This document shows positions 16,876 through 26,390 of a stretch of 64,000 nucleotides of DNA, piece after piece. The position numbers and the translations under genes are program-made. The stretch's first letter is position 1; each line of letters opens with the position of its first letter. Below the pieces are notes generated by a model. It searched no databases and was not told where the DNA came from. It saw only the letters and a program-made list of their open reading frames with translations. Location of the stretch: NCBI RefSeq assembly GCF_040222955.1, contig NZ_JAVKCA010000021.1, positions 310,001-374,000 on the forward strand, in the 5' to 3' direction. The DNA comes from Marinoscillum sp040222955 (GTDB taxonomy: Bacteria; Bacteroidota; Bacteroidia; Cytophagales; Cyclobacteriaceae).

Positions 16876-18213
16876 TCATTCAACAATTAGCAACTTTTCC
16901 ACCCCAATCAAACGATCAAAACCATCGAAAAATTGGATCACATAAGTCCCGGGCTGCAAATTACCTAGATGGCTTAAAGATACTAAAGGATTTTGGACCA
17001 TTCCTGTATAAATCTGTTTGCCCGATAGGGTAATTATTTTATAACGGGAAAGGTTGCCGGATTTGTCGTTTATTTTAAAATCTCCATCCGAGGGGTTGGG
17101 ATACAAAGAAATCTCTTGCGAATCGAGTGGCACACCAGTCACCAGCTCCCTGATAGCTGTAAGTGATTCACACGCGTGGCTGTAAAAGACATTTCTGCTC
17201 TGTACATAATCTTCAGAATACACCCTGACGTGCCCATAATCGTAGTTTTTTGCGGAGGCAATCAGGTCAAAGTGAAAAACAGTGTCTCCCTGAACAGATA
17301 GGCCATTCAGAGATGTGGACTGACTACCATCCGCTAACTGATAAAAAGGTAAGTCCACTTCCAAAGAACACTGACCTGCCTGCTGCAACTCCAGGTAAAA
17401 CGCTTCCGCCTCACAAACTGAAAGGACGCTTTCTATAGTGGGATGATTCTCTACAGAAGGAACAATCTCCACATTAAAATCCAAAATAGTACGGCTCAAC
17501 GTCAACCAATTATCTTCCTGCTTCCTCATCTCCTGCACCTGAACAGCAAACGTATACAATGACTCTTGCCCAGACGCATGATTCCCTACATCCCAGGACA
17601 TATTGCCGGTAAAAGGATCCACCTCAGCTCCGGCAAAATGATAACCAGAAACGCTCATATCCCGGGCTTTCCTCGGTGTGACCAGACTAAAGACCAGGAG
17701 ATCCCCATCCGAATCGCTTGCCTGTACAGCCTGTGTGAACCTATTCATGTTAGCAGCCAGTAGTAAGTGAGATGCATCAAACTGAGGAAAGGAATTTTGA
17801 AAAAAAGGATCAATCACAAAACTCGTCTCTATGTAAAAACTTTCGCTGACTGAGTTAGTAACATTCAAAATCCCGTCCGTCCTCATATCCTTTGAATAAC
17901 TTACTGTATACGCCCCGGGTCCTGCATAGGCATGCACCACTTCAAAGCTGACCAAATCATGGTGATCTGATATCGACTTGCGAGTCACCACCACCTCTGC
18001 ACTGTTGACTGTACCGTCACCGAAAGATAAAACGCCATGCCCGAAGTGGACAGAAGAAGCCGCTTCACTAAAACCAATGACACGCAGTGTAACAGTAGTG
18101 CCCTCTACCTTTTTTATGCTGATATAGCCGCCGGAAATATGCGTTGCGCATGCTCCAAACCCGATCACAGACAGCATGAAGCCAATGAAAAATTTCCCTA
18201 ATTCTTTAAACAT
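16876..18213 (-). CDS. secreted protein with a type A T9SS sorting domain, paralogue of its neighbour
   Basis: I start it at the ATG at 18213, giving 445 residues; the longer frame begins with TTG at 18243 and adds ten non-signal-like residues. The signal peptide is MFKELGKFFIGFMLSVIGFG. The mature N-terminus A-T-H-I-S-G-G-Y matches A-T-H-I-R-A-G-E of the next gene, and shared blocks include SVHFG-G-FGD, VSFEVVHAY, FVIDPFF, DSDGDLLVFSLVTPRKAR and the GHVRV strand. The C-terminus has LYPNPSDGDFKIND and LQPGTYVIQFFDG, the type A (Por secretion) signal. It is followed after 4 bases by the larger paralogue, so the two are probably co-expressed and secreted together. Confidence 0.85.
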   Translation of the reverse strand: MFKELGKFFIGFMLSVIGFGACATHISGGYISIKKVEGTTVTLRVIGFSEAASSVHFGHGVLSFGDGTVNSAEVVVTRKSISDHHDLVSFEVVHAYAGPGAYTVSYSKDMRTDGILNVTNSVSESFYIETSFVIDPFFQNSFPQFDASHLLLAANMNRFTQAVQASDSDGDLLVFSLVTPRKARDMSVSGYHFAGAEVDPFTGNMSWDVGNHASGQESLYTFAVQVQEMRKQEDNWLTLSRTILDFNVEIVPSVENHPTIESVLSVCEAEAFYLELQQAGQCSLEVDLPFYQLADGSQSTSLNGLSVQGDTVFHFDLIASAKNYDYGHVRVYSEDYVQSRNVFYSHACESLTAIRELVTGVPLDSQEISLYPNPSDGDFKINDKSGNLSRYKIITLSGKQIYTGMVQNPLVSLSHLGNLQPGTYVIQFFDGFDRLIGVEKLLIVE

Positions 18214-18319
18214 CTCAGATAAACACTCGGTTCGCAATTCCAAAACAGTTAAATTAAAGAATAACCCCTAACTGAACTTAAATAAACTTATTTAGACAGA
18301 TTCAAAATAAGATCTTAGA

Positions 18320-18350
18320 TTGTTTGGGTGGAACTTGGGGACTACCTTTG
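18320..18350 (+). promoter_or_regulatory. sdh operon promoter (TTG-N20-TACCTTTG)
   Basis: TACCTTTG at 18343-18350 matches TAnnTTTG exactly, and TTG at 18320-18322 is 20 bases upstream. It lies 34 bases before the sdhC ATG. Confidence 0.7.
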
Positions 18351-18384
18351 AATCCGACATAAATTTGAAAATTCAGATAATCAT

Positions 18385-19050
18385 ATGAGTTGGTTTTCCA
18401 ATACCTTTTCGAGTTCCATCGGCAGAAAGTTTGCCATGGCCCTTTCGGCAATATTTCTGGTCTTATTCCTACTAATGCACCTTACGACCAACATGCTTTC
18501 GGTTATCAGTGCAGATGCCTTTAACGAGGCCTCCCATTTCATGGGTACCAATCCGGTGGTGCAGTTTCTACTTCAGCCGGTTTTAATTTTTGCAGTGCTG
18601 TTTCACTTTGTGATGGGATTTATACTGGAAGCAAAAAACAGAGCTTCCCGGCCCATGAAATATGCTAAAAAGGACACTGGAAATGCCTCATGGATGTCTC
18701 AAAACATGATCTACAGTGGCCTGGTCATTCTCGCATTCCTGGGGCTCCATTTCATCGATTTCTGGATTCCGGAGATGAACTATAAATATGTAGCTCAGCT
18801 ACCTGAAGTAACCGACCGCTATTATGATGAGCTGGTGCACAAGTTCCAGAATCCGCTAAGGGTTGGCGCATATGTGATTTCCTTCGTACTGCTTGCCCTG
18901 CACTTATTGCACGGTTTTCAGTCGTCACTACAATCCATGGGGATCAACAATAAATTTACCCCAGGCATCAAAAAATTCACCGAGGCGTATGCCATCGTTG
19001 TTCCGTTGGGTTTCGTTTTGATCGCTCTTTATCACTTCATCAATCATTAA
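18385..19050 (+). CDS. sdhC: succinate dehydrogenase / fumarate reductase cytochrome b subunit
   Basis: Membrane anchor of complex II, 221 residues with five predicted helices and conserved histidines (for example in LLMHLTTNM, ILFAVLFHFVMG-like segments, FLGLHFIDFW and LALHLLHGFQS) that ligate two hemes, as in the B-type enzymes of Bacteroidetes and Epsilonproteobacteria. It transfers electrons between menaquinone and the SdhB clusters. It is first in the sdhCAB operon, with sdhA beginning 7 bases after its stop. Confidence 0.93.
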   Translation: MSWFSNTFSSSIGRKFAMALSAIFLVLFLLMHLTTNMLSVISADAFNEASHFMGTNPVVQFLLQPVLIFAVLFHFVMGFILEAKNRASRPMKYAKKDTGNASWMSQNMIYSGLVILAFLGLHFIDFWIPEMNYKYVAQLPEVTDRYYDELVHKFQNPLRVGAYVISFVLLALHLLHGFQSSLQSMGINNKFTPGIKKFTEAYAIVVPLGFVLIALYHFINH

Positions 19051-19057
19051 TCAAGTC

Positions 19058-21067
19058 ATGCAGATAGGTTCTAATTTCCCCTCACAATTACCAGAAGGCC
19101 CGCTTGCAGATAAGTGGACAAATTATAAAAATCACATCAACCTGGTCAACCCGGCCAATAAGCGACTTATTGATGTTATCGTAGTAGGAAGCGGACTGGC
19201 AGGAGGTTCTGCCTCAGCCACCCTTGCAGAGCTTGGTTATAACGTAAAAACATTTTGCTTTCAGGATTCTCCCAGAAGAGCTCACTCCATCGCGGCTCAG
19301 GGCGGGATCAACGCAGCCAAGAATTACCAGGGAGACGGAGATTCTACCTACAGACTGTTTTACGATACTGTAAAGGGTGGAGATTATCGTTCTCGTGAAG
19401 CCAATGTTTACAGACTGGCTGAAGTTTCAGCCAACATTATCGACCAATGTGTAGCACAGGGTGTGCCCTTTGCCCGTGATTATGGTGGGCTTCTGGATAA
19501 CCGATCGTTTGGAGGGGTACTGGTATCCAGAACCTTCTACGCGAAAGGACAGACTGGTCAGCAGCTTCTGCTGGGAGCGTACTCAGCCATGAACAGGCAG
19601 ATAGCCCGCGGAAAAATCAAAATGTACAACCGCCATGAGATGTTGGAACTGGTCATGGTGGATGGCAAAGCACGGGGCATCATTGCCCGCGACCTGGTGA
19701 CTGGCGAAATTGAAAGACACTCCGCTCATGCAGTAGTGATTGCTTCCGGAGGATATGGCAACGTATTTTTTCTTTCCACGAATGCTATGGGGAGTAACGT
19801 GTCAGCTACCTGGAAAATACATAAGAAAGGGGCCTGGTTTGCCAATCCCTGCTACACCCAAATTCACCCTACCTGTATCCCGGTATCCGGCGATCACCAG
19901 TCCAAACTGACCCTCATGTCTGAATCATTGCGGAATGATGGCAGAATATGGGTGCCTAAAAAGATGGAAGATGTGGAAGCTATTCGGGCCGGAAAGCTGA
20001 AAGCCACAGACCTCCCGGAAGAAGACCGGGATTATTACCTGGAAAGGAGATACCCTGCTTTTGGCAACCTGGTGCCTCGTGATGTGGCTTCCAGAGCCGC
20101 CAAAGAAAGATGTGATGCAGGTTTCGGTGTGAATGTCACCGGAGAAGCGGTATATCTGGACTTTGCGTCTGCTATAGAAAGGTATGGAAAAGAGCAGGCA
20201 CACCTGAAGGGACTGGATGAAAATGACAAAAAAGTGGTCACCGACCTGGGCAAAGAAGTAATCAAATCCAAATACGGCAACCTTTTCCAGATGTATGAGA
20301 AGATCGTAGATGACAATCCATATGAGATGCCCATGATGATCTACCCTGCGGTACACTACACCATGGGTGGCACCTGGGTGGATTACAATCTGATGTCGAC
20401 CATACCGGGCTGCTATGTAATTGGCGAAGCGAACTTCTCCGATCACGGAGCTAACAGACTCGGGGCTTCCGCCCTGATGCAGGGGCTGGCAGATGGATAT
20501 TTTGTATTGCCCTATACCATCGGAGACTACTTGTCCAATGACATCAGGACCGGAAAGATCCCAACTGATACGCCAGAGTTTGACGAGGCAGAGAAAAGTG
20601 TAAGGGATCAACTGGAAAGGCTCATCAATAATAAGGGCACCAAATCAGTGGATTACTTCCACAAAAAGTTGGGCAAAGTGATGTGGGATAAAGTAGGGAT
20701 GGCCAGAAATGCTCAGGGATTGAAAGAAGCCATGACTGAAATCAAGGAAATCCGGGAAGCCTTCTGGAAGGACGTAAAAATCCCGGGAACGCTTAACGAA
20801 TACAACGAAGAGCTGGCAAAAGCCGGACGAGTGGCTGATTTCCTCGAATTGGGTGAATTGTTTGCCAAAGACGCCTTACATCGTGAGGAATCCTGCGGCG
20901 GACACTTCCGGGAAGAGCATCAAACCCCTGAGGGAGAAGCCAAAAGAAACCCGGCGTTTCAGTATGCTGCGGCCTGGGAATATAAGGGTGAGCCAGGTGA
21001 GGCTGTACTCCACAAGGAGGAGCTGAAATACGAAAACATCGAAGTAAAAGAAAGAAGTTACAAGTAA
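19058..21067 (+). CDS. sdhA: succinate dehydrogenase / fumarate reductase flavoprotein subunit
   Basis: Catalytic FAD subunit oxidising succinate to fumarate, 669 residues. The dinucleotide fold is VVGSGLAGGSASATLAELG near residues 45-63, and covalent FAD attachment is expected at the His in RRAHSIAAQGGINAAKN. Substrate and FAD motifs MIYPAVHYTMGG and GEANFSDHGANRLGASAL are intact. The long insertion-bearing form fits the B-type (SdhCAB) enzyme. It is 7 bases after sdhC and 38 bases before sdhB. Confidence 0.97.
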   Translation: MQIGSNFPSQLPEGPLADKWTNYKNHINLVNPANKRLIDVIVVGSGLAGGSASATLAELGYNVKTFCFQDSPRRAHSIAAQGGINAAKNYQGDGDSTYRLFYDTVKGGDYRSREANVYRLAEVSANIIDQCVAQGVPFARDYGGLLDNRSFGGVLVSRTFYAKGQTGQQLLLGAYSAMNRQIARGKIKMYNRHEMLELVMVDGKARGIIARDLVTGEIERHSAHAVVIASGGYGNVFFLSTNAMGSNVSATWKIHKKGAWFANPCYTQIHPTCIPVSGDHQSKLTLMSESLRNDGRIWVPKKMEDVEAIRAGKLKATDLPEEDRDYYLERRYPAFGNLVPRDVASRAAKERCDAGFGVNVTGEAVYLDFASAIERYGKEQAHLKGLDENDKKVVTDLGKEVIKSKYGNLFQMYEKIVDDNPYEMPMMIYPAVHYTMGGTWVDYNLMSTIPGCYVIGEANFSDHGANRLGASALMQGLADGYFVLPYTIGDYLSNDIRTGKIPTDTPEFDEAEKSVRDQLERLINNKGTKSVDYFHKKLGKVMWDKVGMARNAQGLKEAMTEIKEIREAFWKDVKIPGTLNEYNEELAKAGRVADFLELGELFAKDALHREESCGGHFREEHQTPEGEAKRNPAFQYAAAWEYKGEPGEAVLHKEELKYENIEVKERSYK

Positions 21068-21105
21068 TAGCCGCAAGGCACTTTACGGAAAATAAATACC
21101 GAATT

Positions 21106-21849
21106 ATGGACCTTAAACTAAAAATTTGGCGTCAGAAAAACGCCGACGATAAAGGGAAGATTGTCAACTATGACATCAAGGATGTGTCCCCTGATATGTC
21201 ATTTCTTGAAATGCTTGATGTTCTCAACGATGAGCTCATCGGCAAGGGAGACGATCCTGTAGCCTTTGATCATGATTGCAGGGAGGGTATCTGTGGCGCC
21301 TGCTCACTTCAGATCAATGGAAAACCTCATGGTCCGGACACAGCCATCACCACCTGCCAGCTCCATATGAGAAAATTCAAAGATGGAGATACGGTCTACA
21401 TTGAGCCATTCAGGGCGAAGGCTTTTCCGGTCATCAAGGACCTGATCGTGGACAGGAGTTCCTTTGACAGAATACAGCATGCGGGTGGGTATGTTTCGGT
21501 GAATACATCCGGAAATACTCAGGATGCCAACGCCATTCCGATCAATAAAGACGATGCTGACAAAGCATTTGATGCGGCTACCTGTATTGGCTGTGGTGCC
21601 TGTGTAGCAGCCTGCAAGAATGCATCTGCTATGCTCTTTGTATCCGCCAAAGTCTCGCAATTTGCCTTACTCCCTCAGGGGCAGGTGGAGCGTAAGATGA
21701 GAGCTGAGAAGATGGTCGCCCAAATGGATGAAGAGGGCTTCGGAGCCTGCACCAATACTGGTGCCTGTGAAGCGGAATGTCCCAAGGAGATCAGCCTGAC
21801 GAACATAGCCAGGCTGAACCGGGAATTTCTCTCCTCCAGTTTCACCTAA
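21106..21849 (+). CDS. sdhB: succinate dehydrogenase / fumarate reductase iron-sulfur subunit
   Basis: Electron-transfer subunit, 247 residues. The N-terminal plant-type ferredoxin motif is CREGICGACSLQING ([2Fe-2S]). The C-terminal cysteine groups CIGCGACVAACKNAS and CTNTGACEAECPKEI bind the [4Fe-4S] and [3Fe-4S] centres. It ends the sdhCAB operon and is followed 12 bases later by a strong terminator. Confidence 0.97.
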   Translation: MDLKLKIWRQKNADDKGKIVNYDIKDVSPDMSFLEMLDVLNDELIGKGDDPVAFDHDCREGICGACSLQINGKPHGPDTAITTCQLHMRKFKDGDTVYIEPFRAKAFPVIKDLIVDRSSFDRIQHAGGYVSVNTSGNTQDANAIPINKDDADKAFDAATCIGCGACVAACKNASAMLFVSAKVSQFALLPQGQVERKMRAEKMVAQMDEEGFGACTNTGACEAECPKEISLTNIARLNREFLSSSFT

Positions 21850-21861
21850 AATTAAAAATTC

Positions 21862-21890
21862 AAACCCCGATACCCTCGGGGTTTTTTATT
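21862..21890 (+). terminator. terminator after sdhB
   Basis: Stem AAACCCCGA (21862-21870) / TCGGGGTTT (21876-21884) with a TACCC loop, continuing into a run of T. A standard intrinsic terminator for the sdh transcript. Confidence 0.9.
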
Positions 21891-21943
21891 GCGTTTAAAT
21901 TCAAATGATTCCTTAGTATCTTCGTGCTAAAATCAGCGATCTG

Positions 21944-24658
21944 TTGAAGCGATTTCTCCTTTTCTTATCCATTGTATTACTCCTGGGTGCCGGATATTTC
22001 ACTTATGACAAATGGGTGAAAAATGCTGACCTGACCTTGTGGTCTTTTGTACCGGGCACTTCCGTGCTGGTCTATGAGTCTTCCACACCTCTGGCTTCCC
22101 TTGAGGAAATCAAGCAAACCAGCATCTGGAAAAATCTCAACTATCTTCAGGAAGTTAAAAACATCGACAATCACATCGATCTGCTGGACAGCCTGGCAGG
22201 CAAGGGAAATTTCCGCAATTTCTTTGGAGAGAATCCATTGCTGATCTCCCTCAACATTACTTCCAGTAAGTCCTTTGATTTTCTCTTCGTTGTAGAGATT
22301 CAGAACCTTTCCCAGCAAACCTACATCAGTAAAGCTCAGGCCTACTTTCGGGAGGCCAGCTATGTCAAACGTACTAGAGAATATGAAGGCTTTACCATCA
22401 CAGAACTGGTAGGTGATGGCCCCGACAATAGTTTTACCTATATTTTTTACAAGAATTACTTCATCGGCAGTTTCTCCGCCTTCCTGGTAGAAGATGCCAT
22501 CCGTACGGTGGCCTACGATGAAACGATCGGGTTTGATCAGAAAAATCCCGAACTGAAAGGCCTCACGAAACTCGAAAGAGATCATGGTAATCTTTACCTG
22601 AACATGGACCGGATTACGGCCCTGATCAACATATTCACACAAGACCCGACCAACCTGGATCTGGCAAAATCCTCCTTTCTTGACCTGAAAGTCAGCGATA
22701 AAACCGCAAACTTTACCGGATTCTCTTTTGTAGACCATCCGGCTCAGTTTCTTAGTAATTTCAAATCCTCCTCCGGAGCAGAATTTGACATAGCCAATAT
22801 CATTCCCACAGAAGCTTCATGGTTTTACCACTTTAGCACCCGTGATCCGGCCGCACTGGGCACATCCCTCCATCAGTACTTTCAGACGACTGCCCCGGAT
22901 GTACTGAAATACCAAACAAAGCTGCTGAAGGAAGCAGACTTTGATGTGAACTATACCTTTAATCTCATCGATGAAGAAATAGGGTTGGTGACCATGGAAT
23001 CAGCGGCTACCGGCGACCACCATCAACTGTTGATTCTGGAAGTCAATGACATGGGTGAAGCCCTCAAGTTTTTCAACTCAGCCGGTGAGCGCCATATGCT
23101 TACTACCGGTGACACCCTCTATCATGAGCAGTATGGGGATTATGAAATCCGAAAACTACCTGTGGCCAACTTTCCATATGCACTATTGGGCCACCTCGCA
23201 AAAGGCTTTGAGGATTCCTACTATCTCCAGTATCGAAATAACCTGATCTTCAGCAACAATCTCCAGCAACTCAAAAACTTCACCATTTCAATAGAAAATG
23301 AGGGCACCTGGACCAAATCACTTCGCATCAGTCACTTTCTGGATCAAACCAATAAAGAGGCCAGCTTCAGCTTGTTCGTGAACACGCCCAGGGTTTGGAA
23401 TCAGCTACTCAACACCTTAAAGCCTTCCTGGAAGGATCATTTTGCTGAAAATCAGTTCTCCTTTAAGAATCTGGAGTTTCTCGCTTTCCAGTTTAGCACC
23501 GTGGATGATAAATTTTACACCAATGTAACTGTCTATCAGCCTAACCTGCCCAACAGAAGTATCCCTGAGCGCATCAAAACACTGAGGTCCATCATCCTTC
23601 CTGATTTCATTAAAACCAAGCCGTGGCTGGTCACGAATCACAACAATAAACTCAAAGAGGTATTTGTACAGGATACGGCCAATAATGTCTACCTGATTGG
23701 TACCGACTTCTCCGTGATCTGGGATCACCGTATCACGGCGCCCATCATCGGTGATGTGAAACAAATTGACTATTATAAGAATGGGAAACTGCAATACATC
23801 TTCGCTACCAAAGATGAAGTGCATATACTGGACCGAACCGGAGCTTATCTCCCTGAGTTTCCCAAAAAACTTGCTCAAATCAAAGAAATCAGCCATTTCG
23901 GGATCATTGATTATGACAACACAAAAAACTACAGGTATGCCATTACCGACGACACGGGCTTGATGTACCTCACCGATAAAGACCTGAAACCCCTGCAAGG
24001 CTGGAGTCCTAAGAATTTCGGAAAACCCCTCGTGCAGGCACCATTGCACCGAAGAATAGATGGAAAAGACGTGATCATTGCGATCAGGAAAGATGGCAAG
24101 CTCTTCGTCCTTACCAGAAAAGGTGATAATTATCCGGGCTTTCCATTGGAAACCAACTCAGAAATATCTGACGAGCTGTTTGTGAGTAGTGCCAATAGCC
24201 TCGAAAAGTCCACCATTACCCTCCTGACCACCGGTGGTGAGCTAATAGAAATCAATCTGAAAGGCAGACTTGCACGAAGGGAGCAGTTGTACAAACCCGG
24301 TGCAAAAACGAATTTTCAGATCATAGAAGATGTGACTGGAGATTCTTACCTGATTTTGCGTCAAACGGAAAATAGCTACGAGGTACTTGATGAGAATGGT
24401 CTGGTCTTATTTGAGAAAAATTACTTCTCCAGCACACCGCTTCATCATCAGTATTATCAGTTGGGGGCTGGTACAGAATTCATCGTTTTCGTGGATCCGG
24501 GTGGGTCTTACCTTTACCTCTATGACCGTGAGGGTCAATTGCTAACCGGAAGGCCTCTTGCAGCCACCCAGCCCATCTCGGTCATGCAATATGAAAATGA
24601 GTTCCAGATCTACCGTGCTGTAGACAGAAACCTGGAACTCATCTCCGTGTCCTTTTAA
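21944..24658 (+). CDS. large membrane-anchored protein of unknown function with a C-terminal propeller-like half
   Basis: 904 residues starting at TTG (21944); a stop lies nine codons upstream in frame and no ATG precedes the hydrophobic segment FLLFLSIVLLLGAGYF at residues 3-18, so TTG is the likely start. That segment is an uncleaved anchor or signal, leaving the rest outside the cytoplasmic membrane. The first half (to about 540) is mixed alpha/beta. The second half has repeated short strands such as VYLIGTDFSVIWDHRI, VHILDRTGAYLPEFP, LFVLTRKGDNYPGFP and LYLYDREGQLLTGRP, each a display-and-turn unit as in beta-propellers. I do not recognise the family. A weak -7 like TATCTTCG is at 21917-21924. 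Confidence 0.7.
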   Translation: MKRFLLFLSIVLLLGAGYFTYDKWVKNADLTLWSFVPGTSVLVYESSTPLASLEEIKQTSIWKNLNYLQEVKNIDNHIDLLDSLAGKGNFRNFFGENPLLISLNITSSKSFDFLFVVEIQNLSQQTYISKAQAYFREASYVKRTREYEGFTITELVGDGPDNSFTYIFYKNYFIGSFSAFLVEDAIRTVAYDETIGFDQKNPELKGLTKLERDHGNLYLNMDRITALINIFTQDPTNLDLAKSSFLDLKVSDKTANFTGFSFVDHPAQFLSNFKSSSGAEFDIANIIPTEASWFYHFSTRDPAALGTSLHQYFQTTAPDVLKYQTKLLKEADFDVNYTFNLIDEEIGLVTMESAATGDHHQLLILEVNDMGEALKFFNSAGERHMLTTGDTLYHEQYGDYEIRKLPVANFPYALLGHLAKGFEDSYYLQYRNNLIFSNNLQQLKNFTISIENEGTWTKSLRISHFLDQTNKEASFSLFVNTPRVWNQLLNTLKPSWKDHFAENQFSFKNLEFLAFQFSTVDDKFYTNVTVYQPNLPNRSIPERIKTLRSIILPDFIKTKPWLVTNHNNKLKEVFVQDTANNVYLIGTDFSVIWDHRITAPIIGDVKQIDYYKNGKLQYIFATKDEVHILDRTGAYLPEFPKKLAQIKEISHFGIIDYDNTKNYRYAITDDTGLMYLTDKDLKPLQGWSPKNFGKPLVQAPLHRRIDGKDVIIAIRKDGKLFVLTRKGDNYPGFPLETNSEISDELFVSSANSLEKSTITLLTTGGELIEINLKGRLARREQLYKPGAKTNFQIIEDVTGDSYLILRQTENSYEVLDENGLVLFEKNYFSSTPLHHQYYQLGAGTEFIVFVDPGGSYLYLYDREGQLLTGRPLAATQPISVMQYENEFQIYRAVDRNLELISVSF

Positions 24659-26061
24659 ACCATCATCGTTTTCCACCTGCCCCTGCGAAAGAGCAGGATA
24701 CTGATAACCGCTTGCAACGAATGACAAAATGCGATGGTAAAAAAGACACCATTCGCCTGCCAGTCAAGGTACACGGATAGCCAGTAAGCCAGTGGGATTT
24801 GTATCACCCAAAAGACAAAGAAGTTCACAATCAAGGGAGTGCGGGTATCACCTGCACCGTTGAAAGCCTGGCTTATCACCATACCGTAAGCAAAAAAAAC
24901 GTACCCAAAGCAGATGATCTGGAGGGCAGATACAGCAATGACCACCACTCCCGGCTCAACCGTAAAAATGCCTATAATGGGTTCTGCGGCCAGATAAAAC
25001 ACCACTGATACGAGACCCAGGAAAATCATGTTGTAAAAAGCCGTCTTCCATACAGACTCTTCAGCCCTGTCGGGAGCCGATGCGCCCAGGTTTTGCCCTA
25101 CAAGGGTTGCCGCAGCATTGGACATTCCCCAGGAGGGAAGTATGGTAAATACAATCACCCTAAAGGCAATGGTGTACCCCGCCAACGCTTCGGCACCAAA
25201 TAAAGACATCACCTTCACCAGAAAAATCCAACTAGCCGACTCAATCAGAAACTGGCCCATTCCACCCAATGAAATCTTCAGGAGCTCCACCACGGTTTTA
25301 AACCTGATCACCACATTGGCCCAGCCAATCTTGATAATCCCGCGCTTATTCATCAGGTGATACACCTGATAAAGCACCCCTATTGACCTTCCTAAGGTGG
25401 TCGCTATGGCCGCTCCCTCCACGCCATATGCCGGCACTGGACCCCAACCGAATATCAGGAGTGGATCCAGGATCAGGTTTAGACCATTGGCCAGCCAAAG
25501 TGCCCTCATGGCAATGGCAGCATCGCCGGCGCCACGAAAAATGGCATTATTCAAAAAAAGCAGAAAAATACTCAGGTTACCCGCAAGCATAATCTGCGTA
25601 AAACCCAAACCCTCAGCGATCAGGTCCGGCTTCCCTCCCATCAGTATCAGTATATCCTCAGCGAAAATATACCCTACACCCCCGAGAAGGGCACCGATGA
25701 TGACCGCCAGAAAAATAGATTGAAACCCGGCATCACTCGCTTTTTTAAACTTCTTTTCGCCCACCCTGCGTGCCACAATGGCCGTGGTGGCCATGCTCAG
25801 CCCAATGGCCACTGAATAAATGATCATCAGTACAGACTCTGTAAGGCCTACCGTTGCCACTGCATTGACACTCACCCGCGATACGAAAAAGACATCTGCC
25901 ACGGCAAAAAGTGATTCCATGACCATCTCAGCGATCATAGGTATGGACAATAGAAAAATAGCCCTGTTAATACTCCCGGAGGTGAACTCACTTTCTGTTC
26001 CCCTTAAGGCAGCGATAAATAATTTGAATATTCTCAGAAATTTACTGATAGCTCCAGACAT
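24655..26061 (-). CDS. MATE family multidrug/metabolite exporter
   Basis: 468 residues and about twelve transmembrane helices. The N-terminal half has SIPMIAEMVMESLFAVADVFFVSR and the repeat half VVELLKISLGGMGQFLIESASW, the internal symmetry of MATE transporters; GIVFTILPSWGMSNAAATLVGQ-type and GAGDTRTPLIVNF segments are also typical. Na+- or H+-driven efflux of cationic compounds is the family role; the substrate here is unknown. Its stop overlaps the stop of the convergent upstream gene within the sequence TTAA. Two strong hairpins lie 36-71 bases before its ATG. Confidence 0.9.
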   Translation of the reverse strand: MSGAISKFLRIFKLFIAALRGTESEFTSGSINRAIFLLSIPMIAEMVMESLFAVADVFFVSRVSVNAVATVGLTESVLMIIYSVAIGLSMATTAIVARRVGEKKFKKASDAGFQSIFLAVIIGALLGGVGYIFAEDILILMGGKPDLIAEGLGFTQIMLAGNLSIFLLFLNNAIFRGAGDAAIAMRALWLANGLNLILDPLLIFGWGPVPAYGVEGAAIATTLGRSIGVLYQVYHLMNKRGIIKIGWANVVIRFKTVVELLKISLGGMGQFLIESASWIFLVKVMSLFGAEALAGYTIAFRVIVFTILPSWGMSNAAATLVGQNLGASAPDRAEESVWKTAFYNMIFLGLVSVVFYLAAEPIIGIFTVEPGVVVIAVSALQIICFGYVFFAYGMVISQAFNGAGDTRTPLIVNFFVFWVIQIPLAYWLSVYLDWQANGVFFTIAFCHSLQAVISILLFRRGRWKTMMV

Positions 26062-26390
26062 GATATTATGATGTAAAAAATGGAAAATTACTAATCAGGG
26101 GAAACCCCTAAGCACTGCTAAGGAATTAGCAGAATCGTGTGCGAGATATGACGGCTATCAGCTTCATAATAATGCAAAGGAAAACATTTTTTTTCTTAAA
26201 AAACAACTCACAACTCCCCACCCTCATCTTTGACCACAAAAAATTATCAGATTGATGGTAGAATCTTCCAAATGGCATCCCCTTCCCGGCGCTCCGATTT
26301 GAGCCAAAGACAGTCTTTCATGCTACTTTATTAAGTTAAAATTCATATTTTCACCCTTAATACTTATTTTGCTTGGAATCACGGCCTCCT
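26062..26390. other. 329-base divergent intergenic region
   Basis: No gene seen. It separates the leftward MATE gene from the rightward nucleotidyltransferase-like gene and should hold both promoters, though no exact TAnnTTTG match is present. Its visible structure is the pair of hairpins described separately and an A/T-rich stretch near 26180-26200. Confidence 0.6.
26097..26132 (-). promoter_or_regulatory. two adjacent hairpins in the MATE leader
   Basis: AGGGG-AAA-CCCCT at 26097-26109 and CTGCTAA-GGAA-TTAGCAG at 26115-26132 are both perfect stems, five bases apart, in the expected 5' untranslated region of the MATE gene. They resemble neither the guanidine nor other exporter-linked riboswitches I know. 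A regulatory RNA or protein site is possible; neither hairpin is followed by a T run. Confidence 0.35.

Noticed and set aside
18213..18243. TTG start for the type A T9SS protein
   Set aside because: The ATG at 18213 gives a clean signal peptide; the extra ten residues do not.
19925..20611. 228-residue frame on the minus strand
   Set aside because: Lies wholly inside sdhA on the opposite strand; sdhA motifs are intact, so it is a shadow.
21977..22738. 253-residue frame on the minus strand
   Set aside because: Antisense to the 904-residue gene, no start context and no motif.
26097..26132. Guanidine riboswitch before the MATE gene
   Set aside because: The loops lack the ACGR tetraloops of guanidine-II and the other known guanidine motifs are not visible.
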